Assembly (NCBI RefSeq): GCF_001647675.1
Contig: NZ_CP015594.1
Span: forward strand, 2,418,001 to 2,482,000
Reading direction: 5' to 3'
Source: Acinetobacter sp. NCu2D-2
GTDB lineage: Bacteria; Pseudomonadota; Gammaproteobacteria; Pseudomonadales; Moraxellaceae
DNA: 64,000 nt
The translations under genes and the position numbers were made by a program. The notes under the pieces are model-generated. The model did no database searches and had not been told where the DNA came from. It was given only the letters and a program-made list of their open reading frames with translations. Positions 8,607 to 18,980 of this stretch are shown here, piece after piece; positions within the stretch are counted from its first letter, which is position 1; every line of letters starts with the position of its first letter.

Positions 8607-9143
8607 TTATTTGTTTGCTTCTTGGTATGCAGCAATTGAGCTAAGCACTTCTTGTTTTGCAACATCAGCACCTTCCCAACCACTTAACTTAACCCATTTA
8701 CCAGGTTCTAAGTCTTTGTAGTGTTGGAAGAAGTGTTCAATTTGGCTAATCAATAGAGGAGGAAGATCAGTATATTCTTGAACGTCTTTGTAAAGTGGAG
8801 TCAATTTGTCGTGTGGAACAGCAACAAGTTTCGCGTCAACACCACCGTCATCTTCCATGTTCAATTTACCAACAGGACGGCAACGAATTACTGAACCTGG
8901 TTCAACTGGGTGTGGAGTCACAACCAATACGTCTAATGGGTCACCATCAAGAGATAAAGTGTTTGGTACATAACCATAGTTCGCTGGGTAGAACATTGCT
9001 GTACCCATGAAACGGTCTACGAATAATGCATCAGAATCTTTATCGATTTCGTATTTGATTGGCGCTGCGTTTGCAGGGATTTCGATAATTACATAGATGT
9101 CGTTTGGTGCATCTTTACCCGCTGGGATATTGCTGTAGCTCAT
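8607..9143 (-). CDS. ppa: Inorganic pyrophosphatase
   Basis: This 178-residue soluble family I enzyme hydrolyses pyrophosphate to phosphate and so pulls biosynthetic reactions forward. The metal-binding signature DGDPLDVLV is at residues 66-74, and the downstream catalytic lysine/aspartate segments ([10 protein letters not shown], and [19 protein letters not shown] near the C-terminus) are present. The length equals that of bacterial hexameric enzymes. GAG upstream of the ATG supports the start. The leader contains a TATAAT at the expected distance for a -10 box, without a good -35. Confidence 0.97.
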   Translation of the reverse strand: MSYSNIPAGKDAPNDIYVIIEIPANAAPIKYEIDKDSDALFVDRFMGTAMFYPANYGYVPNTLSLDGDPLDVLVVTPHPVEPGSVIRCRPVGKLNMEDDGGVDAKLVAVPHDKLTPLYKDVQEYTDLPPLLISQIEHFFQHYKDLEPGKWVKLSGWEGADVAKQEVLSSIAAYQEANK

Positions 9144-9265
9144 AGCATCACTCTTTAAAAAGTTGTATCTTTTAAAAACCGCAACAATTATAACGGTTTT
9201 TACAGATTTTTTTAGCGTTTAAAAAAATTGAACTGTAAATATGTCCACCGTCTGTCTATTCGTGT

Positions 9266-9664
9266 TTAAAGAATACGAATAATCAGTAACAGTAAGGTGA
9301 TTGGACATAACATGGAAAGTAGCCAAACAATCGAACGTAAAGTTGCCCAATTTGCCAAATAGCAAATCCCATAGACCACACGGAAAAACAAATAACCGAT
9401 ACCAAAAGTCATCACCAGACTTTGCGGTACTACCAAATATTCAGCCATTAAAATTGCAGCAATAAATAGCGGTAAACTCTCAAAACTATTTTGCTGTGCA
9501 GCATGAGCACGTGCTGCAAGACCCGTGGATTTCGCTAAAAATTCACGTGGATTTTGATTATCTTTGCCTTTAAATCCTGCTGCCTTTTTGGCAATTAAAG
9601 TAAAGACATAAGGCAATAAACATGCAGCTAAAATAAGATAAATTACGCCACTCACACTCTGCAT
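9266..9664 (-). CDS. MAPEG-family inner-membrane protein
   Basis: This 132-residue protein has four predicted membrane helices and the pattern of bacterial MAPEG proteins (relatives of membrane glutathione transferases): FLAKSTGLAARAHAAQQNSFESLPLFIAAI in the middle, a segment shorter here only by lacking extra domains, and FFRVVYGICYLANWATLRSIVW near the end. The conserved R-A-x-x-A-x-x-N-x-x-E core is visible. The function in Acinetobacter is not known. GAGAAGAG precedes the ATG. It stands alone between ppa and a divergent membrane protein gene. Confidence 0.8.
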   Translation of the reverse strand: MQSVSGVIYLILAACLLPYVFTLIAKKAAGFKGKDNQNPREFLAKSTGLAARAHAAQQNSFESLPLFIAAILMAEYLVVPQSLVMTFGIGYLFFRVVYGICYLANWATLRSIVWLLSMLCPITLLLLIIRIL

Positions 9665-9763
9665 CTGCTCTTCTCATGACAAATTTGTCACTATCATAAC
9701 ATGGCAATTTGTGAATAAATTTTGTTAAATACAGTGTTTTTATTAATGTTTTAAGGATTTGCA

Positions 9764-10144
9764 ATGGTCACACCTGATGACAATGAATTGTTTGACGTGC
9801 TGACAAAACAGCGCCAACATCAGCTTCAAGTGGATCGTGTATTAAAAATCGTACTGCCTATTGTTGCTTTTTTACTGACGGTCATCTGTGCCAATATGAA
9901 TATTTGGTCGACCATCTTCACGTTTATTATTCTATGGATCGCGTTTTATGCGGTGGGTATTAAACGTTTACCGCTATGGTATTGGATTGTTGTGATTCTT
10001 GTATATGCCATTGCTGATAATATTTTATCCTATGGACAGTTCCAGCAATCCGGCTTTAGCCGCCACTTTGGCACCATGTTTATTTTCGTTGGCATTGTAG
10101 GTGTTGGGCGTCCTTATTTTGACCGCTGGTTGATGAAAAAGTAA
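9764..10144 (+). CDS. Small inner-membrane protein of unknown function
   Basis: This 126-residue protein has a short charged N-terminus (about 1-28) followed by about four hydrophobic helices (LPIVAFLLTVICANMNI, STIFTFIILWIAFYAVGI, WYWIVVILVYAIADNIL, MFIFVGIVGVG) and a basic C-terminus. I do not recognise a family. The ribosome site AAGGA six bases before the ATG and the strong terminator after the stop support a real, monocistronic gene. It is divergent from the MAPEG gene with about 100 bases between starts, which must contain both promoters. Confidence 0.75.
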   Translation: MVTPDDNELFDVLTKQRQHQLQVDRVLKIVLPIVAFLLTVICANMNIWSTIFTFIILWIAFYAVGIKRLPLWYWIVVILVYAIADNILSYGQFQQSGFSRHFGTMFIFVGIVGVGRPYFDRWLMKK

Positions 10145-10155
10145 AAATAAGCCGT

Positions 10156-10184
10156 AAAAAAAGCGCCCTCATGGCGCTTTTTTT
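10156..10184. terminator. Bidirectional terminator between small membrane protein and fadD
   Basis: A GC-rich stem (AAAGCGCC / GGCGCTTT, loop CTCAT) is flanked by A7 and T7. It ends transcription from both converging genes. Confidence 0.92.
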
Positions 10185-10195
10185 ATTTTTACAGA

Positions 10196-11872
10196 TTAAG
10201 CAGTTTTACGTAAATCTTTACGAAGGATTTTACCTACGTTCGATTTTGGTAGCTCATCCATAAATTCAACATAACGAGGACGTTTGTAGCCTGTTAAGTT
10301 TTCTTTTGCGAAAGCTAAAACTTCTTCAGTAGTTAATGAAGGATCTTTTTTCACAACGAAAAGTTTAGGCACTTCACCTGATTTTTCATCAGGTACACCA
10401 ATTGCTGCCACTTCCAACACTTTTGGATGTGTTGCAATCACTTCTTCAATTTCAGATGGGTAAACGTTGAAGCCTGATACCAAGATCATGTCTTTCTTAC
10501 GGTCTACAATTTTCACATAGCCACGTTCATTCATGACACCGATATCACCCGTACGGAAGAACCCATTGAACATCACTTTCGCGGTTTCATCAGGACGGTT
10601 CCAGTAGCCTTTCATCACTTGAGGACCACGGATTGAAATTTCACCTTGTTCACCGAGTGCAACTTCATTGCCATCATCATCAAGAATTGCAACTTCAGTC
10701 AATGGAAGTGGAATACCAATTGTGCCACTGAATTCTTCAGATGCAGGTGGATTCGCTGTTGCCACTGGAGAAGTTTCAGATAAACCATAACCTTCGATGA
10801 TATTTGTACCTGTAACTTTCTTCCATGCTTCTGCAGTTGAAGGAAGTACTGCCATACCACCACCCATTGCCATTTTTAAGCGGCTATGGTCAAGTTGTTT
10901 GAATTCTTCATTGTTCACCAATGCATTAAACAAAGTGTTTACTGCTGGGAAGAAGGTTGGTTGGTACTTACGTAATTCTTTAATTACCGCAGGTAGGTCG
11001 CGTGGGTTTGGAATAAGTACGTTCGCTTGACCTTTATACATACCGTACAGCGCGCACACCATGAATGCAAAGATGTGATATAGCGGTAATGCACAGAAAA
11101 TACGATCATCTGGCTCGCCATCTTGCGCACCAAATTTACTTTGGAAGATACCGTCACATTGCAACATGTTTGATACTAAGTTGCGATGCGTCAATTCTGC
11201 ACCTTTAGATACACCTGTTGTACCACCTGTGTACTGAAGTACTGCCGTATCGCTAAGTGTCAATTCTGGGCGTTTGTAGTTATTTACATTCACCTTAGAC
11301 ATCGCTGTATTGAATTTGATATGACCCGGAATGTTCCACGCTGGAATTTGTTTACGTACAGAGCGTAGAACAAAGTTCACTAAAGTACCTTTTAATGTAC
11401 CAAGCATGTCACCTACAGAAGCCACAACCACTTGCTTCACAGGCGTTTTACCAATAATTGCTTGGTAAACAGACGCGAAGTTTTCGATGATCACGAGTAC
11501 TTCAGCGCCAGAGTCATTCAATTGATGCTCAAGTTCACGTGAAGTGTAAAGTGGGTTCACGTTTACCAATACCAAACCTGCACGGAAGATACCCAATGCA
11601 ACGACTGGATACTGTAGTACGTTCGGCATCATCACGGCTACGCGTGTACCTTTAGGTAAGTTCAGGCTTTGTAAATACGTTGCAAATTTGCGGCTAGCTT
11701 CATCAAGTTCTTTATAAGTTAGAACTTTATCCATGAAGATAAAGGCATCACGTGAGCCAAATTTTTGGAAATTGCGTTCAAACACATCCACTAAAGAAGT
11801 ATTTTCAGCTGGTAGTTCTACCGTTTGTGGAATCCCTGTTTTCTGATATTCAGCAAACCAAATTTTTTCCAT
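10196..11872 (-). CDS. fadD: Long-chain fatty acid-CoA ligase FadD
   Basis: This enzyme activates fatty acids to acyl-CoA for beta-oxidation, using ATP through an acyl-adenylate at the inner membrane. It shows the AMP-binding motif YTGGTTGVSKGAELTH, the GYGLSETSP segment, the TGDIG motif and the C-terminal lysine region SNVGKILRKDLR. I start it at the ATG at 11872 (558 residues, MEKIWFAEYQ), which matches the FadD family length and has GGAG upstream. In-frame starts at 11893 (ATG) and 11923 (TTG) would add residues not seen in the family. It is monocistronic and convergent with the small membrane protein gene. Confidence 0.94.
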   Translation of the reverse strand: MEKIWFAEYQKTGIPQTVELPAENTSLVDVFERNFQKFGSRDAFIFMDKVLTYKELDEASRKFATYLQSLNLPKGTRVAVMMPNVLQYPVVALGIFRAGLVLVNVNPLYTSRELEHQLNDSGAEVLVIIENFASVYQAIIGKTPVKQVVVASVGDMLGTLKGTLVNFVLRSVRKQIPAWNIPGHIKFNTAMSKVNVNNYKRPELTLSDTAVLQYTGGTTGVSKGAELTHRNLVSNMLQCDGIFQSKFGAQDGEPDDRIFCALPLYHIFAFMVCALYGMYKGQANVLIPNPRDLPAVIKELRKYQPTFFPAVNTLFNALVNNEEFKQLDHSRLKMAMGGGMAVLPSTAEAWKKVTGTNIIEGYGLSETSPVATANPPASEEFSGTIGIPLPLTEVAILDDDGNEVALGEQGEISIRGPQVMKGYWNRPDETAKVMFNGFFRTGDIGVMNERGYVKIVDRKKDMILVSGFNVYPSEIEEVIATHPKVLEVAAIGVPDEKSGEVPKLFVVKKDPSLTTEEVLAFAKENLTGYKRPRYVEFMDELPKSNVGKILRKDLRKTA

Positions 11873-12022
11873 AATGCCAATTTCTCCAATCATAATCCTT
11901 AGAATTTCAACTGTTTTTTTCAATGCTGCACGTCATTTTTGAAGTTGTTTATATGCAGCACCGCATCCATCTTGTCGAAGTAGTTATCATATATAACGTA
12001 TTTCAACAGATGGACGCTAGTA

Positions 12023-14242
12023 TTATCTCTGAATCAACAGTCTATTTGCTTTCTGATAACCGCGTGGTAAAAGCTGCCCTTTCGAACCTCGTTTACCCAC
12101 ATATTTCAGCAGATCATCACCTTTTAGTTTTAATTGTTGTTGCCCTGCAAGCACTTGAATTATTTCATCTAAATTCAATGTTGTCATGGACAAAATTTGA
12201 TCTTTCGATTCAAGTTGTATCAATTTATTACCTTTACCTTTGTTAAGTACAGGTAATTCAGATAAATCCATCACTAAAAGGCGACCAGCGGTACTCAAAA
12301 CTGCCAAATGCGTTGCATTTTCAATTGCTTGCAAATTCATAGCACTTGCCCCTTCAGGCAAAGTTAAGAAGGATTTACCCGCTTTTGCATTGGTATCCAA
12401 TTGTTTGGCTTGTGTTTTAAAGCCATACCCTTTGCTGCTTACGGCCAAGACTTCTGTTTCATCATCAGCAACAAACACTTGTTTAAAGCCAACGCCACTT
12501 GCAGGTGAAAGTTTTGAACTTAAAGGTTCACCTAAACCACGTGCGGATGGTAGCTGACTGATCGGTAGTGCATAACTCCGACCCGTGTCATCTAAAACAT
12601 AAACACGTTGATTTGACTTGGCTTGAGCATGACTTAAGTACTGATCACCCGCACGGTAATTTAAGTTTTCAGCATCAACTTCATGCCCTTTGGCACAGCG
12701 AATCCAACCTGCTTCTGAAAGTACAACGGTCACAGGATCCGCAGGCAACATTTCTGATTCATCAATCGCATGCGCTTCTTCACGATGCACGATTGGTGAA
12801 CGACGATCATCGCCAAATTTTTTCGCGTCGTCTTTCAGCTCATCAATAATGAGTGACTTTAATGACTCAGGATTTGCCAACTGTTCACGAATGACTGCAG
12901 CTTTGGCTTCAAGTTCTTCCTGCTCACGGCGCATTTCCATTTCTTCAAGACGTGCCAAATGACGGAGTTTCAGTTCCAAAATGGCTTCGGCTTGAACTTC
13001 ATCAATACCAAAACGTTCCATCAATACAGGTTTTGGCTGATCTTCTTCACGGATGATTTGAATCACTTCGTCAATATTTAAATATGCAACGATTAAACCG
13101 CCCAGAATATGCAGACGTTTTTCGATTTTATTTAAATGATATTGTAGACGACGCGTTACTGTGGTTTTACGAATCTCAATCCATTCCAACAGGATTTTAC
13201 GAATCGATTTCACTTGAGGACGGCCATCTGCACCGATCATGTTCATATTGACACGATAGCTAGACTCAAGGTCAGTCGTTGCAAACAAGTGACTCATCAC
13301 CGATTCTGCATCAATACGATTTGAACGCAGCACAATCACCAGACGCGTTGGATTGGCATGATCCGATTCATCACGCACATCAGTCACAAGCGGCAGTTTC
13401 TTCGCCTGCATCTGATCGGCAATTTGGGTAATAATTTTTGAACCAGAAACTTGATATGGCAGTTCAGTGATCACGATTTCGTTTTTATCGACCGTATAAA
13501 CGGCACGCATACGGTAACTACCGCGACCCGTGGTTTGAATTTTGAGTAATTCTGCAGGTGCTGTAATAATTTCTGCTTTCGTTGGCAAATCTGGACCTGG
13601 AATATATTCCGCCATTTTGGCATCAGTCAGATTAGGATTACGAATTAAAGCAATAGTACCTTTAACCACTTCACGTAAGTTATGCGGTGGAATATCGGTT
13701 GCCATCCCCACAGCAATACCAGTCGTACCATTTAACAGGATATTAGGTACGCGTGCAGGGAGATTGATCGGCTCTTTCATTGAACCATCAAAGTTATCCT
13801 GCCAATCGCATGTGCCTTGTCCCAATTCAGACAGTAGCAATTCACTATACTGCGATAATTTCGCTTCGGTATAACGCATCGCTGCGAATGATTTTGGATC
13901 GTCAGGTGAACCCCAGTTACCTTGTCCTTCAATAAATGGATAGCGATAACTAAAAGGTTGAGCCATAAGCACCATGGCTTCATAGCAAGCTGAGTCGCCA
14001 TGCGGATGATATTTACCAAGTACATCACCGACCGTACGTGCAGATTTTTTGGGCTTACTTGTCCACTTTAAACCAAGCTCACTCATGGCATAAACAATAC
14101 GGCGTTGAACAGGTTTCAAGCCATCACTGATATGCGGCAATGCACGATCCATAATCACGTACATGGCATAGTTTAAGTAAGCTTGTTCGGTAAATTCCGC
14201 TACGGAACGGTTTTCTGTCGCATGATGCGCAAGGCTTGTCAT
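12023..14242 (-). CDS. parC: DNA topoisomerase IV subunit A
   Basis: This 739-residue subunit with ParE decatenates daughter chromosomes. The winged-helix domain contains the quinolone-resistance region [12 protein letters not shown], with Ser84 and Glu88 in the wild-type (susceptible) state, and the catalytic tyrosine at residue 124 ([10 protein letters not shown]). A coiled-coil region (about 370-470) and a C-terminal beta-pinwheel follow. Length and order agree with gammaproteobacterial ParC. parE is not adjacent. The 99-base gap to fadD downstream shows no clear terminator. Confidence 0.97.
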   Translation of the reverse strand: MTSLAHHATENRSVAEFTEQAYLNYAMYVIMDRALPHISDGLKPVQRRIVYAMSELGLKWTSKPKKSARTVGDVLGKYHPHGDSACYEAMVLMAQPFSYRYPFIEGQGNWGSPDDPKSFAAMRYTEAKLSQYSELLLSELGQGTCDWQDNFDGSMKEPINLPARVPNILLNGTTGIAVGMATDIPPHNLREVVKGTIALIRNPNLTDAKMAEYIPGPDLPTKAEIITAPAELLKIQTTGRGSYRMRAVYTVDKNEIVITELPYQVSGSKIITQIADQMQAKKLPLVTDVRDESDHANPTRLVIVLRSNRIDAESVMSHLFATTDLESSYRVNMNMIGADGRPQVKSIRKILLEWIEIRKTTVTRRLQYHLNKIEKRLHILGGLIVAYLNIDEVIQIIREEDQPKPVLMERFGIDEVQAEAILELKLRHLARLEEMEMRREQEELEAKAAVIREQLANPESLKSLIIDELKDDAKKFGDDRRSPIVHREEAHAIDESEMLPADPVTVVLSEAGWIRCAKGHEVDAENLNYRAGDQYLSHAQAKSNQRVYVLDDTGRSYALPISQLPSARGLGEPLSSKLSPASGVGFKQVFVADDETEVLAVSSKGYGFKTQAKQLDTNAKAGKSFLTLPEGASAMNLQAIENATHLAVLSTAGRLLVMDLSELPVLNKGKGNKLIQLESKDQILSMTTLNLDEIIQVLAGQQQLKLKGDDLLKYVGKRGSKGQLLPRGYQKANRLLIQR

Positions 14243-14410
14243 AACAACCTATATTCCTAAATCATTCGTTTTTGTATCAATGGTTCTTATGCTAAGTCGC
14301 GTCTGTGTATGGCACAAGGGCATGAAATGACACAGCGCGACAAATCGTGTCTTATGGCGTAAAAATATCCACTTTATACGCCCTAAGCAACTAAAAAATC
14401 ATCAGTGGAT

Positions 14411-15769
14411 TTAAAGCCCCATCGATTCGAGGGTTTTGCCTTTGGTTTCTTCACCTAAAACCAGAATCACTAAAGCTACAGCGATGAGTACAACGGTGAA
14501 CATACTAAACACATAACTAAAGCCATTTGGCAGCACCATCAAATGAGTCACCGCAAAAGGCGCTGCAATTCCGCCGATACGACCAATCGCCCCTGCCCAG
14601 CCTGAACCAAAGGCACGGATATTGGTCGGATATTGCTCTGGTGTATAGGTATATAACACGCCCCATGCCCCCAAGTTGAAGAAAGACATGAAACAGCCCC
14701 AAATCACAATTTCAGTGACATTGTCGGACTGTCCAAAGAAGTATGCCGAGATCGCACACATACCGATAAAGCCTGCTAGTGTTGCTTTACGTCCAAGTTT
14801 TTCAACTAACCATGCTGCAGCGATATAACCTGGCAGCTGTGCCAAAATCATGACTAATACATATTCAAAAGACTGCACGATGGTATAGCCTTCTTTAACC
14901 AAAAGGCTTGGCAACCACGTGAAGATGCCATAGTAAGAAAAGACAATACCAAACCAGATTAACCACAGCATTAAAGTTCGGCGTGCAAAAATGCCTGACC
15001 AAAGCTGAGTAAATGAAATGCTTTGTTTTTCTGCAACCGCTTTGACTTCAAAGATTTCAATCACGTTCACGCCACATTTGGCTTCAATCTTTTTCACCAA
15101 GGCATGTGCTTCATCGACACGACCACGGTTAATCAGAAATGGAATAGATTCAGGAATCATCTTCCAAATCACGATGGCATACAGTGCAGGAATCCCGCCA
15201 ATTAGAAACGCAGCGTGCCAGCCAAGGTCAGGAATTACAAAGCGTGAAACCAAGGCTGCAACGAGCCAACCTAAGCCCCAAAAACTTTCCAATAAAACGA
15301 TAAAGCGACCACGTACATGGGCGGGAATATATTCACTGACCAAAGTCACGGCAACAGGTAACTGTCCACCCAAACCTAAGCCCACAATAAAGCGAAACAC
15401 CAATAACCAGGTTAAGTTAGGCGCAAAAGCACAAGCAGCAGTTGCTGAACTATAAATTACTAAAGTCGCTGCAAAGATCGTTTTTCGTCCAAAGCGATCC
15501 GCTAAACCACCTGAGCAGATGGCACCAATCGCCATCCCCACAAAGCCAATCGACACAACCCAGCTTTTTTGATCAGGCGACATCTGCCAGTCTTCAGCCA
15601 TTTTCGCCAAAATAAAGGAGATCAGCCCGGTATCCATGGCATCAAACATCCAGCCAAGGCCAATGACCCACAGCAAGGTATAGTGAAATTTACCAATCGG
15701 GAGGCGCTGTATCCGAGAAACTAAATCCATAAACAAATCTCTGATTTGATGATACGTGGGAGGCTGCAT
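14411..15769 (-). CDS. niaP: MFS transporter, NiaP (niacin transporter)-like
   Basis: This 12-helix major facilitator protein (452 residues from the ATG at 15769) opens with LPIGKFHYTLLWVIGLGWMFDAMD, very like the NiaP/YceI niacin permeases. It has GGLADRFGRK between helices 2 and 3 and GLGLGGQLPVAVTLVSE, a close match to the NiaP conserved segment. It therefore probably imports nicotinate or nicotinamide; an aromatic-acid permease is the alternative. A GTG just upstream and an ATG 13 codons inside (with AGAG upstream) are other possible starts. It follows the TRIC-family gene on the same strand with an 89-base gap that contains a hairpin. Confidence 0.7.
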   Translation of the reverse strand: MQPPTYHQIRDLFMDLVSRIQRLPIGKFHYTLLWVIGLGWMFDAMDTGLISFILAKMAEDWQMSPDQKSWVVSIGFVGMAIGAICSGGLADRFGRKTIFAATLVIYSSATAACAFAPNLTWLLVFRFIVGLGLGGQLPVAVTLVSEYIPAHVRGRFIVLLESFWGLGWLVAALVSRFVIPDLGWHAAFLIGGIPALYAIVIWKMIPESIPFLINRGRVDEAHALVKKIEAKCGVNVIEIFEVKAVAEKQSISFTQLWSGIFARRTLMLWLIWFGIVFSYYGIFTWLPSLLVKEGYTIVQSFEYVLVMILAQLPGYIAAAWLVEKLGRKATLAGFIGMCAISAYFFGQSDNVTEIVIWGCFMSFFNLGAWGVLYTYTPEQYPTNIRAFGSGWAGAIGRIGGIAAPFAVTHLMVLPNGFSYVFSMFTVVLIAVALVILVLGEETKGKTLESMGL

Positions 15770-15815
15770 CACACCTAAGTCAGTCTTATTCTTTTTATAC
15801 TCGGTTTGAATACAG

Positions 15816-15839
15816 AAGCGAGGCTTTTCTGCCCCGCTT
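15816..15839 (-). terminator. Hairpin between TRIC-family gene and niaP
   Basis: A stem AAGCGAGGC / GCCCCGCTT (one mismatch) with a 6-base loop lies just after the TRIC-family stop. It lacks a convincing T run on the minus strand, so it may be a weak or Rho-assisted terminator. Confidence 0.4.
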
Positions 15840-15858
15840 TGATAAAAATACGATGAAA

Positions 15859-16503
15859 TTAATTGGCATCTTTGGAGGATGCAGACTGTTCGTCATCCTC
15901 TTTATAAATGAACTTCGGCATCTCTAAACCAAAGTAAATCGCAATAATACGTAAGCTAAAGCCAAAGACGAGCGTTGAGATAATCGTAAGCTCAAGTCCA
16001 ATCCCCAATTGAGTACAAATCCAGTAGAAGATTACCGCAACAAAGGAAATACTGGCATAAAGTTCTCGACGGAAAACTAAAGGCACATCATTACACAAGA
16101 TATCACGCAAAATACCGCCTGAGACCCCAGTCAGTACACCTGCGACGGCTGAGACCACAAAGCCCTGCCCCATAGAAATCGCAATTTGCGAACCGATAAT
16201 GGTAAAACCGATCAGACCTAAAGCATCGAGCACCAAGAAGATGTTACGCAGATGCTTCATCCATTTTGCAATAATGATGGTGACAAATGCTGCACAGCAG
16301 GTCAAAACAAGGTATTCAGGATGTTTGACCCATGTCAGTGGATAATGCCCTAAAAGTACATCTCGGACTGAACCGCCGCCAAGTGCCGTGACACAAGCGA
16401 TAATGACCACCCCAAACCAGTCCATGCTACGCCGACCGGCAGACAAGGCACCTGTCATCGCTTCCGCTGTAATTGCAATGATATAGATAATGGTCAACAA
16501 CAT
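15859..16503 (-). CDS. TRIC / UPF0126 family membrane protein (YadS/YicG-like)
   Basis: This 214-residue inner-membrane protein has seven hydrophobic helices and an internal duplication. Each half carries the family signature, GGGSVRDVLLG near residue 42 and GGILRDIL near residue 130. The family (Pfam glycine transporter / TRIC) includes prokaryotic trimeric cation channels and E. coli YadS and YicG. The exact substrate here is unknown. The C-terminus is hydrophilic (KEDDEQSASSKD). The ATG begins MLLTIIYIIAIT, directly at the first helix. Confidence 0.82.
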   Translation of the reverse strand: MLLTIIYIIAITAEAMTGALSAGRRSMDWFGVVIIACVTALGGGSVRDVLLGHYPLTWVKHPEYLVLTCCAAFVTIIIAKWMKHLRNIFLVLDALGLIGFTIIGSQIAISMGQGFVVSAVAGVLTGVSGGILRDILCNDVPLVFRRELYASISFVAVIFYWICTQLGIGLELTIISTLVFGFSLRIIAIYFGLEMPKFIYKEDDEQSASSKDAN

Positions 16504-16564
16504 CGCCCTACTTCCGTCTGAGGCTTCGAGATGGCGGCTATTCTAAGCTAAATCGCTGTCGAAG

Positions 16565-17029
16565 TTACAAAAATTGCGCGCAACATTGTTTAAATTTTTT
16601 ATCCGATCCACAAACACATGGCTGCTTCATTGTCAGCTTCTGTTCGGTAGTTGGATCAAGGAAATACCAGATGCCATCATGTTTTACAAAGTGTGAGGCT
16701 TCATGATGAATATGTACCTGCTGACCATCATTAAAATGCGCTTTAAACTCGACCAAGGCATGATTTTTATCTAACTTTTCATTCACCTGAACAATTTCAA
16801 GTTTGAGCCATTGATTACTTACACTCCATTCCCGTATCGCAGGCATATCCAAGGCTTGTTGCTGCCCGAGCGCCGTGGTTTTTTGAATATAGTCTGTTTC
16901 ATGTTTTGCAAAGGCGCTATAACGTGAGCGCATCAACTGTTCAGCAGTCTGAGCTGTCACAACACCTAAATGTAGAGGCTGACAACATTGCTGATATAAC
17001 CCTCGCCCACATGGACACGCATCTGACAT
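16565..17029 (-). CDS. YchJ-family SEC-C motif protein
   Basis: This small protein (154 residues from the ATG at 17029) begins with a SEC-C metal-binding motif (CPCGRGLYQQCC) and ends with a second (CVCGSDKKFKQCC). Between them is the NTF2-like YchJ domain starting AEQLMRSRYSAFAKHETDYI. SEC-C motifs bind zinc and often mediate contact with SecB or other proteins; the role of YchJ itself is not established. An in-frame TTG four codons upstream is less likely because GGAA is correctly placed for the ATG. It is separated from the upstream TerC-CBS gene by that gene's terminator. Confidence 0.88.
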   Translation of the reverse strand: MSDACPCGRGLYQQCCQPLHLGVVTAQTAEQLMRSRYSAFAKHETDYIQKTTALGQQQALDMPAIREWSVSNQWLKLEIVQVNEKLDKNHALVEFKAHFNDGQQVHIHHEASHFVKHDGIWYFLDPTTEQKLTMKQPCVCGSDKKFKQCCAQFL

Positions 17030-17039
17030 AAAAATTTCC

Positions 17040-17070
17040 AAAAAAATAGCCCGTATATACGAGCTATTTT
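17040..17070 (-). terminator. Terminator downstream of the TerC-CBS gene
   Basis: A stem AAAATAGCCCG / CGAGCTATTTT (one mismatch) with loop TATATA is followed on the minus strand by seven T. It lies about 30 bases beyond the stop at 17101. Confidence 0.82.
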
Positions 17071-17100
17071 AACAAAAATCCTATCTCAGCGCGGATGGTA

Positions 17101-18678
17101 TCAATCTTTCTCAATCACTTTTGCAGTGATATGAACTTTATCAATTTTATGTCCATCCATTGTGACCACTTCAAAGATATGATCATCGGCTTCGAACTTT
17201 TCACCATCATGCGGTAAACGTGCCATATGGAACAAGATATAACCCGATAAAGTTGAATATTCTTCAGATTCATTGACCAAATCACGTCCGAGCAATAAAG
17301 ACACATGTCGAATATCCGTTGAACCTTCAAGCAATAAGCTACCGTCATCAAGGCTCTCAGCTGAAGTATCCATTTCATCTTCGTCTGGGAATTCACCGGC
17401 AATGGCTTCAAGCACATCAATTGGCGTTGCAATCCCTTCAATCGAGCCATATTCGTTCAGTACGATTGCCATTTGTAGCGGTGCTTGACGAAGCTGATCC
17501 ATCACCATCAACACTTGAGCATTTTCATGTACGATGACAGGTTCACGTAGATGTTTTTCAAACTCGAGACGACCTGTTTCAATGTATTCATTAAGGACAC
17601 GATGGGTTAGAACAATCCCCGCAATGTTATCGAGTTCGCCACGCGCGACAATTAAGCGTGAATGGCTCATCTGCAAGAGATTTTCTTTGATGACTTCAGG
17701 ATCTTCATCCAAATCAATCCATTCCAACTCAGGACGTGGCGTCATCACCGATTTTACAGGGCGTTCAGATAAACCGAGGACACCTTGTACCATGACACTG
17801 TGGTAAACCCCATTTTCATCATCAAAGACTTCATCAGCAAATGCACGTGTAGCCAAAACATCTTCAGGTTCCGCATGTTCTGTATCTTGTGCAGATTTAC
17901 CACCTAACATACGCATCACAGCAGAAGCGGTACGGTAGCGTAAGTCTGTCGTGGTCACCAATTTCTCTTGGTTACGACGCATAGCTTGGTTAATAAATTC
18001 AACTGCAACAGAGAACCCAATCGCGGCATATAAGTAACCTTTTGGAATATGGAAACCAAAGCCTTCCACCACCAAAGAGAAACCAATCATCATCAAGAAA
18101 CCAAGGCACAAAATCACAATAGTTGGATGACGGTTGACGAAATCCATTAATGCTTTAGATGCCCACAACATGATGCCAACTGCAATCACCACAGCAATCA
18201 TCATTACAGATAGCTCTTTCACCATACCCACTGCCGTGATCACACTGTCGAGTGAGAATACGGCGTCAAGTACAACTATCTGTACAATCACCATCCAGAA
18301 CACGGCATGCACTGGATTTTCTTCTTTTACGACGGGTTTAGCTTCAAGGCGCTCATGTAACTCCATGGTGCCTTTAAACAGTAAGAACACACCACCAAAG
18401 AGCAGAATCAGATCTCGACCAGAGAATGCATGGTCAAAGACGTAGAACAGCGGATTGGTTAAGGTCACCACCCATGCAATTGACGCAAGTAGAATCAATC
18501 GCATGATTAAGGCTAAGCAAAGGCCGACAATACGCGCAGCATTACGTTGCTCAGGTGGAAGTTTTTCTGCCAGAATTGCAATAAAAACAAGGTTATCGAT
18601 ACCCAATACAATTTCAAGCACAACAAGCGTAAGTAAACCCACCCATGCGGATGGATCTGACATCCATTCAAAGATCAT
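17101..18678 (-). CDS. TerC-family membrane protein with CBS and CorC/HlyC domains (YoaE-like)
   Basis: This 525-residue protein joins three modules. An N-terminal TerC-type membrane domain (about 1-235) has [15 protein letters not shown] and [16 protein letters not shown], which carry the paired acidic residues of the family. A CBS pair follows (about 295-425), then a C-terminal transporter-associated CorC/HlyC domain (about 440-520). E. coli YoaE and YegH have the same layout. The family is linked to metal-ion export or tolerance, but the substrate here is not shown. CAGGAG lies 8 bases before the ATG. A yybP-ykoY manganese riboswitch was looked for in the leader and not recognised. Confidence 0.88.
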   Translation of the reverse strand: MIFEWMSDPSAWVGLLTLVVLEIVLGIDNLVFIAILAEKLPPEQRNAARIVGLCLALIMRLILLASIAWVVTLTNPLFYVFDHAFSGRDLILLFGGVFLLFKGTMELHERLEAKPVVKEENPVHAVFWMVIVQIVVLDAVFSLDSVITAVGMVKELSVMMIAVVIAVGIMLWASKALMDFVNRHPTIVILCLGFLMMIGFSLVVEGFGFHIPKGYLYAAIGFSVAVEFINQAMRRNQEKLVTTTDLRYRTASAVMRMLGGKSAQDTEHAEPEDVLATRAFADEVFDDENGVYHSVMVQGVLGLSERPVKSVMTPRPELEWIDLDEDPEVIKENLLQMSHSRLIVARGELDNIAGIVLTHRVLNEYIETGRLEFEKHLREPVIVHENAQVLMVMDQLRQAPLQMAIVLNEYGSIEGIATPIDVLEAIAGEFPDEDEMDTSAESLDDGSLLLEGSTDIRHVSLLLGRDLVNESEEYSTLSGYILFHMARLPHDGEKFEADDHIFEVVTMDGHKIDKVHITAKVIEKD

Positions 18679-18980
18679 CGTACGATCTCCTGAATGTCTT
18701 GTGCAGTATATGCGTTGAGATTTTTGCTGCGATGTTGCAGCATGTGAAGCTTGATTTTAGCGATTTGACAATTTGTTTGGTGACAGCACCAACTTCCACT
18801 ACCCATGTTAGTTCTATTGTTGTTTAAAACAATTTCAGTATAACAAGAACAAAATGAATTTCATCTGTTTTCAATTGAGCAGGTTTTGTAAGCTGCCAAT
18901 AACAGCGAATCATCGAAATGTCATATTTTTCACTTAGTCTTTAAAAGTAAAAGAAAATAATGCTAAGGTGAAAACAATAC
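18679..18980. other. Divergent intergenic region (TerC-CBS / LOG family)
   Basis: These 302 bases hold the promoters of two divergent genes. Visible structure is limited to a 6 bp hairpin at 18725-18742 (TGCTGC / GCAGCA) in the TerC-CBS leader and a 13 bp AT-rich palindrome at 18820-18832 (TTGTTTAAAACAA). No gene or terminator was seen. Confidence 0.5.

Noticed and set aside
11923..12246. 107-codon plus-strand open frame over the end of parC
   Set aside because: It is a shadow of parC on the other strand; parC is complete and conserved there.
18679..18860. yybP-ykoY manganese riboswitch before the TerC-CBS gene
   Set aside because: TerC genes often have it, but the conserved core was not found; only a simple 6 bp hairpin is present.
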